Shown here: piece after piece, positions 1-6,436 of the stretch
How the letters are laid out: the number at the start of each line of letters is the position of its first letter
Position numbering within the stretch: position 1 is the stretch's first letter
Source of the DNA: JAJPJX01 sp964568355
Lineage (GTDB): Bacteria; Acidobacteriota; Terriglobia; Bryobacterales; Bryobacteraceae
Direction of reading: 5' to 3'
DNA length: 6,895 bases
Assembly (NCBI GenBank): GCA_964568355.1
Contig: CAZMRK010000387.1
Location: 1-6,895, forward strand
Made by a program: the position numbers and the translations under genes
Notes under the pieces: generated by a model
Database searches by the model: none
What the model was told of the DNA's origin: nothing
Seen by the model: the letters and a program-made list of their open reading frames with translations, nothing else

Positions 1-177
1 ATCCGCATCGCCGACACCCCGGCCGATTTCGCCGAAGCCTGCCTGCGCCTGCTAGACAACCCGGAAGAGCGCACCACCGTAGCCCGCGCCGCGGTCGAAA
101 TGGTCCGCCGCCGCTTCTCCTGGGAAAACGCCGCCCGCTGCCTGGAAGACATCCTGGCTCACTACGGCCGCCTCTAA
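1..177 (+). CDS. GT4-type glycosyltransferase, C-terminal end (partial)
   Basis: The open frame runs in from the left edge for 58 codons to TAA at 175-177. The residues (IRIADTPADFAEACLRLLDN, then a run ending RRRFSWENAARCLEDILAHY) match the closing helices of family-4 retaining glycosyltransferases: a 'D-P-x-x-F-A' segment, an 'LLDNPE' turn and a 'RFSWE' motif, followed by an amphipathic helix. In this family that tail packs back on the GT-B fold, and the enzymes usually transfer a sugar from a nucleotide donor to a glycan or lipid at the cytoplasmic membrane. The sugar and acceptor cannot be told from this piece. It is very GC-rich (84 of the first 120 bases) compared with the genes to its right. 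It converges with the hydrolase gene on the other strand, with 87 nt between the two stop codons. Confidence 0.8.
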   Translation: MRIADTPADFAEACLRLLDNPEERTTVARAAVEMVRRRFSWENAARCLEDILAHYGRL

Positions 178-196
178 TACTACGGTGTTACAAAGT
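178..196. repeat. 19-nt direct repeat, copy 1
   Basis: TACTACGGTGTTACAAAGT begins on the base after the glycosyltransferase stop codon. It matches 18 of 19 bases of 2518-2536 in the same orientation; the only difference is G at 184 against T at 2524. In this copy the right arm that completes the palindrome at 2537-2540 is lost (GGGG instead of AGTA). It may be a degenerate regulator site or one end of a repeated unit. The two copies bracket the hydrolase gene. Confidence 0.8.
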
Positions 197-199
197 GGG

Positions 200-235
200 G
201 CGGGCTTCAGCCTGCGCGCCGGTTTTAACCGGCGC
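200..235. repeat. Tandem GC-rich hairpins, REP-like
   Basis: Two inverted repeats sit back to back. The first (200-215) pairs GCGGGCT with AGCCTGC around a TC loop, with one G/T wobble. The second (216-235) is a perfect 20-nt palindrome, GCGCCGGTTTTAACCGGCGC, with 9-bp arms. Placed between two converging genes, they could end transcription from both sides, although neither has a clear T-tract. From memory, similar 'GGCGGGCTTCAGCC' and 'GCCGGTTTTAACCGGC' units are scattered through acidobacterial genomes, so this may be one copy of a dispersed repeat family. A genome-wide count would decide. Confidence 0.65.
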
Positions 236-241
236 ACGTTT

Positions 242-263
242 GCCGGACACTTACTAAGCCGGC
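242..263 (-). terminator. Weak hairpin just after the hydrolase stop
   Basis: GCCGG (242-246) pairs with CCGGC (259-263) around a 12-nt loop, starting 1 base after the hydrolase stop codon on the minus strand. The arms are short and the only following run is AAAC, not T's. Any termination here probably relies on the stronger hairpins at 200-235. Confidence 0.3.
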
Positions 264-264
264 T

Positions 265-2502
265 TCACTGAATACTGATGGTGTACGGCTTGAGCAGCAC
301 GCTCCGGCCATTCGCGAGCTTAACCCATGTGTCATGGTCGTCATAGCTGAGAAGCACGAGTTTGCCGTCGCTGAGCAGGCTCCAATAGACCTCGCCGTCA
401 CTGCGCGTCTGGAGCGCGCTACGCAACTCAGGCCGGAGTTCGGTAAGCGTTTGCAGCGTAGTATGAAGGAACGCGATGTAATACTTAAGCGGCTCTGAGT
501 AACCTTGGAAAAAAATCACGCGGCCTCGGCCGCTCTTCCCCGCCTGCCAGGCGCTTCCTTTTGAATTGTCGCCTTCCACCGTGTGCAGGACGCTCTCCCG
601 TGCCTGCCGGGGCGCCGGAAAAATGACAATCCCCCCGGCTTCCACCCAGTCACGAATGCGGTCCAGCACTGGTTTCTCGGTAGTACGGCCGGATACGAAC
701 ACCAGCACCTTGTAGCGGTCCAGAGCGCCGTCCAGGATCATCTGTTCGCTGGCGTAATCGAAATCCGTCACCGCTCGCAGCGCCAGAACCGCCGCGACGA
801 AGGTCGAGGCCTGGCGATAACGCAATACTTCATCGCCGAGTTTATTGGCCGTATCGGGATAAAAAACGGCGATCTCGGTTAGCGGCTTGGCACGCTGGTC
901 CAGTTTAGGAGCTTGCTCCAGCCACAGTCCGGGCGCCTGGTCATTATCCGTGATGTTCCCGCCATAGTAAAACAGGTGGTCCGCACCGTTGGTCAAAGTG
1001 TTAAACACCCTTGCTACGACCCCGCGCGCGCTGCTGAAGCCCGCCGGCTCAAATCCCAGTTTGGCTCCAAAGAATCGAGCCGCTGAAGCGGCCATGCGAG
1101 TCGTCGCAAAATTGTTCAAATAGCTGTCGTTCTCATTGGTCAGGCGGATGCCGCCACGAAGCCGCGCCATGCTCTTGGCTTGGGCGGTGTAATCCGTCCC
1201 AATCTCGACTGCACCCCATCCTCCGGATGACTGGTAAATAGATGTTTCGGGCATAGCCTCGCGCGCCCAGACCGCCCATTTTTCGCACCATGCGCTCATG
1301 GCGTCCATGTACCAGGTCGAGAAATCCGCTCGCATACGCGGGCTCTGCGCGGTAACCGGCAGAAATGGAATAACCTGTTCGAACGAGTCATATTGGACAC
1401 CCCAGTGCCGGTTGAGTTCCGTCGTGGTGTGGTAGCGCGAGCGAACCCAGTTCCGAAAAGAGGCGGCGGCGTCCGGATCTCCGGCCCAGTAGCCGATGTG
1501 CGTATGCAGCGGCCGTCCTTTGTAGCGCATGTCGCCAGTGGCTGGATACTGCGCCTCGCCATAGTTTGCGCTCGGGCCCAGCCTCACTCCCAACAGGACC
1601 CGCCGGGATCCGTAGTGTTTGCCGAACTCCGACAGGAACCGGCGCACATACTTCACTTGTCCCTCGTTGAAGATCGTGGGGATATCGATCTTGATATGGT
1701 GCTCCAGGCACTCATAGGGATAGAAATCGTTCGAATCGTGAAACCACTCCGGCAGCGCATACGGAGAGCCGACAACCAGAAGAGGGAACCATCGCAGATC
1801 GTACTTTTCCAGTTCGTTCACCACCGCGTCGTAGAAACCCCAGTCGAAATTCCCCGGAGAGCGTTCCACGAAGTTCCATTTGACATAGCTCTCCACTCCG
1901 ATGAAGCCCAGGGCCCGGACCAGGGGCAACTGCTCGCGCATCCTGGCGAGGGTCTGTGGAAGCCCATCCAGCATGTTCGCATCGGCCCCCGCACTGATGA
2001 CGAGATCCAGAGGCCTCTGTAAGCGGAATGCAGGGTCTACTGTGGGTATTGTTTCTAGCGGCGGCTCGGTATCACTCAGTTCCACCGAACGGATGTATTC
2101 GGCACCCTGGATCCGGACCTCTGCACCCGGGTTTTCCACCGCAAATACGGCGGTGCGGATTCGGCCGGTGTTCAATCTCGCGCTGCCATGGCTCCACTGC
2201 GGCCGCCCGCCGGCATTCACGGATATCAGTCCATATCCGCGGTCCAGGTACTTCACTGAGAGCCAGGCCCTCCCTGTCATCGGTTGGGACACGTGGAGCA
2301 GAAAGGATGCCCGGCGATAATAGCTGCTTGCCGGGGTTACTGCGGCAACAGCGTGTTGATCAATGACTTTGATTTCAAAACTCGCATCGGTATCCCGAAT
2401 CGCCGAAAGACCTTCGGCATCCGGCGGCACATGGGCCGTCCAACGTCGCGGCGCGGCGTTGGCTACACAACAAAACAGAAGAACCACCAACGCGTTTTTC
2501 AT
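265..2502 (-). CDS. Secreted glycoside hydrolase, GH14/GH42-like
   Basis: A 745-residue protein. I start it at ATG 2502-2500 because a compact signal peptide begins there (MKNALVVLLFCCVANA, cleavage after ANA at 16). The in-frame TTG further up (2565) would only translate a palindromic DNA site. Residues ~20-150 look like a beta-sandwich. A TIM-barrel follows (~165-520), with WNFVERSPGNFDW (~209-221) and WFPLLVVGSPYALPEW (~238-253). Two likely catalytic glutamates are E316 in LGPSANYGEAQYP, which resembles the GLGPAGE acid site of beta-amylases, and E457 in RLTNEND. Residues ~542-676 look like the GATase-like trimerisation domain of GH42 enzymes, followed by a small beta-domain ending YTISIQ. 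The product would be an exported enzyme cleaving a plant or microbial glycan; the substrate is unknown. It lies downstream of the receptor gene and is probably co-expressed with it. The hydrolase fold is well supported, the family assignment less so. Confidence 0.82.
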   Translation of the reverse strand: MKNALVVLLFCCVANAAPRRWTAHVPPDAEGLSAIRDTDASFEIKVIDQHAVAAVTPASSYYRRASFLLHVSQPMTGRAWLSVKYLDRGYGLISVNAGGRPQWSHGSARLNTGRIRTAVFAVENPGAEVRIQGAEYIRSVELSDTEPPLETIPTVDPAFRLQRPLDLVISAGADANMLDGLPQTLARMREQLPLVRALGFIGVESYVKWNFVERSPGNFDWGFYDAVVNELEKYDLRWFPLLVVGSPYALPEWFHDSNDFYPYECLEHHIKIDIPTIFNEGQVKYVRRFLSEFGKHYGSRRVLLGVRLGPSANYGEAQYPATGDMRYKGRPLHTHIGYWAGDPDAAASFRNWVRSRYHTTTELNRHWGVQYDSFEQVIPFLPVTAQSPRMRADFSTWYMDAMSAWCEKWAVWAREAMPETSIYQSSGGWGAVEIGTDYTAQAKSMARLRGGIRLTNENDSYLNNFATTRMAASAARFFGAKLGFEPAGFSSARGVVARVFNTLTNGADHLFYYGGNITDNDQAPGLWLEQAPKLDQRAKPLTEIAVFYPDTANKLGDEVLRYRQASTFVAAVLALRAVTDFDYASEQMILDGALDRYKVLVFVSGRTTEKPVLDRIRDWVEAGGIVIFPAPRQARESVLHTVEGDNSKGSAWQAGKSGRGRVIFFQGYSEPLKYYIAFLHTTLQTLTELRPELRSALQTRSDGEVYWSLLSDGKLVLLSYDDHDTWVKLANGRSVLLKPYTISIQ

Positions 2503-2517
2503 AGTTTCCGCCACTGG

Positions 2518-2540
2518 TACTACTGTGTTACAAAGTAGTA
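2518..2540. promoter_or_regulatory. 23-nt near-perfect palindrome, operator-like (contains repeat copy 2)
   Basis: Arms TACTACT (2518-2524) and AGTAGTA (2534-2540) are exact reverse complements, and the inner triplets TGT (2526-2528) and ACA (2530-2532) also pair. Only one base pair (2525/2533) and the centre break the symmetry. It ends 15 nt before the hydrolase ATG, where a bound repressor would block transcription or the ribosome. The pattern of a TACT arm with TGT/ACA inside resembles dyads bound by BlaI/MecI-type winged-helix repressors, which are abundant in Acidobacteriota. That regulator assignment is inference, and no such gene is in the window. Its first 19 bases recur at 178-196. 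Confidence 0.65.
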
Positions 2541-2555
2541 CTCGCTCGCTGACCA
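2527..2555 (-). promoter_or_regulatory. Possible sigma-70 promoter for the hydrolase gene
   Basis: On the minus strand TGGTCA (2555-2550, 4 of 6 matches to TTGACA) is followed after 17 nt by TGTAAC (2532-2527, 4 of 6 to TATAAT). The -10 would lie inside the palindrome, which is where a repressor site would be expected. The match is weak, and transcription could equally come through from the receptor gene. Confidence 0.3.
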
Positions 2556-2570
2556 TCTTCTGCAATTTCA

Positions 2571-2594
2571 GGCGGCGGGATTTTCTCCGCCGCC
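2571..2594 (-). terminator. GC hairpin between receptor and hydrolase genes
   Basis: GGCGGCGG (2571-2578) and CCGCCGCC (2587-2594) form a perfect 8-bp stem with an 8-nt loop, 8 nt after the receptor stop codon. Read on the minus strand it is followed by TGAAATTGC, not a T-run, so it is at best a leaky terminator. It could also protect the 3' end of the receptor message and so set different levels for the two genes. Confidence 0.5.
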
Positions 2595-2602
2595 CTTACT
2601 TT

Positions 2603-5600
2603 TCAGAACCACAGGCGCAATCCGAACTGGATATTGCGGCCGCCGTTGCTCGCCGAGGTGACTTGTCCGAAATTTGTAGCGGTAGTGGTACTCTGCGGCG
2701 CCGCGAAATTAGGCGTATTGAACGCATTGAAGAACTCTGCCCGAAACTGCAACTGCATGCGCTCCTTGATCACCTGGGTGCGGCTCAAGCCGATGTCCCA
2801 AGTGTTCAGACCCGCGGTCCGCAGGTTCGGCTCCGTGCGCGAGTCATTCCCCATGGAGAAGGCCGGGGTAGTGCCAAACGCACTGGTGTCGAACCACTTG
2901 GCTAGTGTTGGAGTGATCTTCTCCGGCGTCTTCAGGCGCATGGCGTAGCAACTGATGCCTGGCAAGCCCGTATTACAGGGAGAGGTGATCTGAATGGGCC
3001 AGCCTGAGCTGAAGGTCGGGATGCCGCTGATCTGCCAGTTGCCCAGAATCGCGCTGCCCACACCGCTCTTCAACCACTGCTTCCCATGTCCGAAGGGCAG
3101 CTCGTAAATGAACGCCATCGTAAACACGTGCGGCCGGTCGTTATCGGAGAGAGAGCGCGATTGCTTCAGGTTGAGCGGGTTGGCGATGTTCGTCGAGCGC
3201 CAGATGAATCGCTCCGGCACGGTGTCGATCAGCTTGCTGAAGGTGTAAGCCGCCTGCACCATCAACCCGTGCGCCATACGGCGTTCCACGCGCGCCTCAA
3301 ATGCGTGATAGAACGAATCTCCGTTGGAAGCGCGTGTCGAACCTACGGAAGTGTAGTGCGGCCAGGGCAGCAGGAGTTGCGACGCTCTCACGGTCGGAGC
3401 GCTCAGGCTGCCGGTGGTGATGACGCCATAGAACGGATTGGGCACGAGAGTGTTGAGGGCATTCCCCATCGACAGATACTGTGCCGGGTCTGCCACATCC
3501 CTGGCGAGGTTGAACCAGATGTGCTCGCCCCGGTTTCCGGTATAAGCCGCCTCGACCATCGTGTCCCCGCCGAAGGAGTGCTGGATGCTCAAGTTCCAGT
3601 TCTGGGTCATCGGGGTAATCCACTCCGGAAAAGGAGCGCCGATACCACCGCCCACACCTGTTGATGGAGGGTAAAGCAGGCCAGTGGAGAAAACGTTCGC
3701 AATGGTGGCGCCGGCCGGAGGCGTATTCGGTGCGGGGTTGGGAGGACCGAGGTACATGCTTGTATTCACCTGGAAGCCGTTGCCCAGATCGGAGGGTCCT
3801 GCCCCGATACCTCCACTGCCGGGGAAGAAAAACAGGCCGTAGCCGGCGCGGACCACTGTGTTTTTCAGGAACTGGTACGCCAGGCCGACGCGGGGCGCAA
3901 AGTTCAATTTGTTCGGCTTGGCGTCATAGCGCCCCGCAGGCGCGCCGGGCGTTCCCACAAATGCCAGCACGCCTTTACGCCCGGTGAGGGGATCCGTGCC
4001 GTTCGGGTCGAAGATTCCAAGCTGGTTGTACCGCTCGGTCCAGGGCGTCTGGTATTCGTACCGCAAGCCGAGGTTTACGGTAAGTTTCCGGGTGACTTTC
4101 CAGTCGTCCTGCACATACCAGGCCCACGCGTGCTGGCTGGCGGCCGGAGCCCGGTTGACGGACGCCGTCGCACCTGTCGGTACGCCCAGGAGAAGCGTCG
4201 CGACACCGTACCCGCTCGTGGCGCTCGCCGTGTTCGGATCCGGCCCCTGCGTGTAGACGCGGCTGAACTGGAAATCACCGGACGGCCAGTCCGGCCGGTT
4301 CACGTTGAACTGCAGGAATAGCGCTTCGAATCCCGCTTTCAACGAATGCGCGCCCTTCATCCAGGTAATCGCCGCCTGCCCCTGGAAGTTATTGTCGTTG
4401 TAGTTCTGGTACGATGCCCTCGCCGGGCCAAGCGAAGGGCCCTCGCCAAGCGAATTGGTGACGTCGGTAATGTCAAACTCCGGGAACCGGCTGGGATTTT
4501 GGGTTTGATTAACTACTGCCGGCAAACCCAACGTGGTGGGATCAAATCCCTGACTGCGCGGAATCGCGGTCGTCTGACTCCGGTTGAAACTGCCCTTGAA
4601 TTCGCCGACCAGAGTGGGCAGGAACGTCACAGTGTCGCTCAGAAGAGCATTTTGGTTGCGAGCCCGCGAGGAGTCCCCCTGTGCGTTAATTCCCGTTCCC
4701 GGGAACGCGATATTCGGCCAGGGGCTGTCGCCGGCGTTGTTGTTCTGCAATCCGTGCCGGAAGTATAGGCGGTTCTTGGTGCCGATATTGTGGTCGATGC
4801 GGTAGAACCACTTGGCCACATCGCTCTTGCGGTTGTTCGCCTGCACGTAATTGTTTACGATCGTGCTCCGGTTGGGCAGCGGGAAATAATCGAGGATTTT
4901 GTTTGCAAAGGGGCTGATACGTCCTTGCGGGATAACATTGCCCGGAAAGGGCTGGCGGATATACGCGCCGGGATTGGCAGGGTTGGGCATCGTGGTGGCC
5001 GGATCGTAGATGGTGATCGGCGTCCCATTCGAAGTGGTCGTATGAGAAAAGTCGCCCGCGCGTTCCAGCGCCGTCGGAATCGTCGCCTGCAAATTGTCCG
5101 GCGAGCGCTGCCGGGTCGCCTCTACGTTGATGTAGAAGAACGTCCGATTTCGGCCGTTATATACCTTGGGGATGAAGACCGGGCCGCCGGCGGTTCCTCC
5201 GTACTGGTTGTAGCGGAACGCCGTGCGGGATGTCCCTACCGAATTGTTGGTCCACCCGTTGGCGTTGATCTTGTCGTTGCGGAGAAATTCGTACAGGCTG
5301 CCGTGCATCTCGTTGGTGCCCATTTTTCCGACCGCAATCAGTGCACCGCCGCCGGACCTTCCGTACTCGGCCGAGTAGTTGCTCGTTACGAGCTTGAACT
5401 CCTGGACGGCTTCGAGCGGAGGGGTATAGGTCAGGTTGCTGCAGCACGAGGCGCGTGTATCGGCGCCGTCGAGCAGCACTTCGGTTGTACCGGCCCTCCC
5501 GCCTTGAACAATCCCCTGGACTCCCGTGTTGGGCAGCACGCCCGGCGTCAGTTTCACCAGCGAGTAAGGATTGAGACCCAGGTTGGGCAACTGGAGGATT

Positions 5601-6112
5601 GCCGTAGTTTCGATGTTTTGTCCAAGAGCCGCCTGCTGTTGCTCCAGCAGCACAGACGTGGATCGGACGGTAACTTCCTGCTGAACCCCTCCGACGGCAA
5701 GCTCAACGTTGATGGTCGCGATCAGGTTGATCCGGAGAGCAATGCCGGAAACCGTTGCGCCTTGGAAGCCTGCCTTTTCCACCTTTACCGTATACTGACC
5801 GATGGGCAGATACGGAATATTGTAGTAACCCAATGTATTTGTTTCGGCGACGGCCGACACGCGGGTGTTCACGTTGGTGGCGGTTACGGTGGCTTGGGGG
5901 ACGGCGGCGCCGGTCGCATCCGTCACAGTGCCGGTAATGGCCGCCTGCTCGGTCTGCGCCCAAGCCTGCGAAACGAAGTACTGGCAGAAAAATACGACTG
6001 CCAGCAAAAACGGCAGGTATTCGAGACTTTGCGCAATACCTGGCCGAAGCGGCCTCCCGTAAGGAAGGCAATAAGACTCAGTCCGTAGACCGCTTGTCAT
6101 ACTGCGCGTCAT
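2603..6112 (-). CDS. Oar-like TonB-dependent outer-membrane receptor with carboxypeptidase-regulatory domain
   Basis: A 1,169-residue protein of the usual length for this family. ATG 6112-6110 is chosen because GGAGG precedes it by 5 nt. After a long polar n-region, a hydrophobic stretch (~33-49) leads to QAWA and likely signal cleavage after residue 52. Residues ~57-142 are a carboxypeptidase-regulatory beta-sandwich (ITGTVTDATGAAVPQATVTA, then YYNIPYLPIGQYTVKVEKAGF). Residues ~145-270 are a plug domain (GRAGTTEVLLDGADT, then SNYSAEYGRSGGGALIAVGKMGTNEMHGSLYEFLRND). The rest is a ~900-residue beta-barrel ending in FGLRLWF, the terminal aromatic typical of barrels inserted by the BAM machinery. 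No TonB box was recognised. Such receptors bind and import oligosaccharides or other large nutrients with energy from TonB; the exported hydrolase gene 100 nt downstream suggests a carbohydrate. An unusual Cys-Cys pair lies in the plug (223-224). Confidence 0.92.
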   Translation of the reverse strand: MTRSMTSGLRTESYCLPYGRPLRPGIAQSLEYLPFLLAVVFFCQYFVSQAWAQTEQAAITGTVTDATGAAVPQATVTATNVNTRVSAVAETNTLGYYNIPYLPIGQYTVKVEKAGFQGATVSGIALRINLIATINVELAVGGVQQEVTVRSTSVLLEQQQAALGQNIETTAILQLPNLGLNPYSLVKLTPGVLPNTGVQGIVQGGRAGTTEVLLDGADTRASCCSNLTYTPPLEAVQEFKLVTSNYSAEYGRSGGGALIAVGKMGTNEMHGSLYEFLRNDKINANGWTNNSVGTSRTAFRYNQYGGTAGGPVFIPKVYNGRNRTFFYINVEATRQRSPDNLQATIPTALERAGDFSHTTTSNGTPITIYDPATTMPNPANPGAYIRQPFPGNVIPQGRISPFANKILDYFPLPNRSTIVNNYVQANNRKSDVAKWFYRIDHNIGTKNRLYFRHGLQNNNAGDSPWPNIAFPGTGINAQGDSSRARNQNALLSDTVTFLPTLVGEFKGSFNRSQTTAIPRSQGFDPTTLGLPAVVNQTQNPSRFPEFDITDVTNSLGEGPSLGPARASYQNYNDNNFQGQAAITWMKGAHSLKAGFEALFLQFNVNRPDWPSGDFQFSRVYTQGPDPNTASATSGYGVATLLLGVPTGATASVNRAPAASQHAWAWYVQDDWKVTRKLTVNLGLRYEYQTPWTERYNQLGIFDPNGTDPLTGRKGVLAFVGTPGAPAGRYDAKPNKLNFAPRVGLAYQFLKNTVVRAGYGLFFFPGSGGIGAGPSDLGNGFQVNTSMYLGPPNPAPNTPPAGATIANVFSTGLLYPPSTGVGGGIGAPFPEWITPMTQNWNLSIQHSFGGDTMVEAAYTGNRGEHIWFNLARDVADPAQYLSMGNALNTLVPNPFYGVITTGSLSAPTVRASQLLLPWPHYTSVGSTRASNGDSFYHAFEARVERRMAHGLMVQAAYTFSKLIDTVPERFIWRSTNIANPLNLKQSRSLSDNDRPHVFTMAFIYELPFGHGKQWLKSGVGSAILGNWQISGIPTFSSGWPIQITSPCNTGLPGISCYAMRLKTPEKITPTLAKWFDTSAFGTTPAFSMGNDSRTEPNLRTAGLNTWDIGLSRTQVIKERMQLQFRAEFFNAFNTPNFAAPQSTTTATNFGQVTSASNGGRNIQFGLRLWF

Positions 6113-6117
6113 TTTGT

Positions 6118-6122
6118 CCTCC
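6118..6122 (-). promoter_or_regulatory. Strong Shine-Dalgarno site of the receptor gene
   Basis: GGAGG on the minus strand, then ACAAA, then ATG at 6112. This consensus-like site decides the start: the next Met (residue 5) has no such site, and without it the long 30-residue n-region of the signal peptide would look suspicious. Confidence 0.75.
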
Positions 6123-6183
6123 GCTTAATCTGGCGATAGGGTGGTGTGACCAGTTGGCTTGTACGGTTGGAGACGAATATTCT

Positions 6184-6201
6184 GACCGGGTGATTCGGTT
6201 C
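6184..6201. repeat. 18-nt direct repeat, copy 1
   Basis: GACCGGGTGATTCGGTTC, identical to 6469-6486 in the same orientation. The unit carries a small interrupted inverted repeat (ACCG, 7 nt, CGGT). This copy would be at about +201 to +218 of the receptor transcript. Confidence 0.75.
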
Positions 6202-6221
6202 GTCCGCTTGCTGGCGCGCGC

Positions 6222-6276
6222 GGTTCCGTGCCGCCACTGAACCGCGACCGTAAGGGAGCGGACTTCGCACGGAACC
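6222..6276. repeat. Nested inverted repeat in the receptor leader
   Basis: GGTTCCGTGC (6222-6231) and GCACGGAACC (6267-6276) form a perfect 10-bp stem. Inside it CCGC (6242-6245) and GCGG (6258-6261) can pair around GACCGTAAGGGA. The internal sequence resembles a 'CCGCGACCGTAAGGGAGCGG' unit that I recall as recurrent in Solibacter-type genomes, so it could be a dispersed REP-like element, a regulatory stem in the leader, or both. Confidence 0.65.
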
Positions 6277-6407
6277 AAGGCTGATGAAATCGGTTGGAAA
6301 GCGTAGCGCGAATTTGCAGCCACACTGGCCGATGGGCCGTCCAAATACGGCGAACCGCGGTCTTCCGATTCCAGACCGGGAAGTCCATTTTCGCCACGGT
6401 TGAGCGG

Positions 6408-6436
6408 ATTATATCCAGCGCTTCCGCCTGCGTCAA
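6408..6436 (-). promoter_or_regulatory. Near-consensus sigma-70 promoter for the receptor/hydrolase block
   Basis: On the minus strand TTGACG (6436-6431, 5 of 6 to TTGACA) is separated by exactly 17 nt from TATAAT (6413-6408, 6 of 6). The orientation is toward the receptor gene. In a GC-rich context such a match is unlikely by chance, although a single window cannot prove use. The predicted start is an A near 6401. Confidence 0.7.

Larger units (their letters stand above)
6113..6401 (-). other. Predicted long 5' leader of the receptor mRNA (~289 nt)
   Basis: If transcription starts ~7 nt after the TATAAT at 6413-6408, the receptor message begins near 6401 and carries ~289 untranslated bases. 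Inverted repeats within it are CGGTCT/AGACCG (6358-6378, 9-nt loop), GGCC/GGCC (6327-6338) and the 10-bp nested stem at 6222-6276. A frame without stops crosses it on the minus strand but has no start except the TTG of the -35 box and no recognisable protein family. I do not recognise a known riboswitch class. The leader length is inference from the promoter. Confidence 0.45.

Noticed and set aside
52..237. 61-codon minus-strand open frame opposite the left glycosyltransferase end
   Set aside because: It is a shadow of the glycosyltransferase tail and starts within hairpin and repeat sequence.
1393..2022. 209-codon plus-strand open frame
   Set aside because: Antisense to the TIM-barrel part of the hydrolase; low-complexity composition and no recognisable motif.
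178..2540. Insertion sequence or transposon bounded by the 19-nt repeats
   Set aside because: The repeats are direct, not terminal inverted, the interval encodes a hydrolase and no transposase, and no target-site duplication was seen outside the copies.
2503..2565. N-terminal extension of the hydrolase from an in-frame TTG
   Set aside because: It would place 21 residues ahead of a complete signal peptide and translate the palindromic site (LCNTVV). The same peptide appears when the other 19-nt copy is read, showing that the DNA repeat, not protein, explains it.
4790..6088. 432-codon plus-strand open frame
   Set aside because: It lies wholly opposite the receptor gene, whose protein has clear domains; the plus-strand translation is arginine/valine-rich with no family resemblance. 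It is a long shadow frame of a GC-rich gene.
6125..6436. 103-codon minus-strand open frame in the region upstream of the receptor
   Set aside because: Its only start is the TTG of the -35 hexamer, so the 'gene' would begin inside its own promoter; no ribosome site or family similarity, and it runs through the nested inverted repeat.
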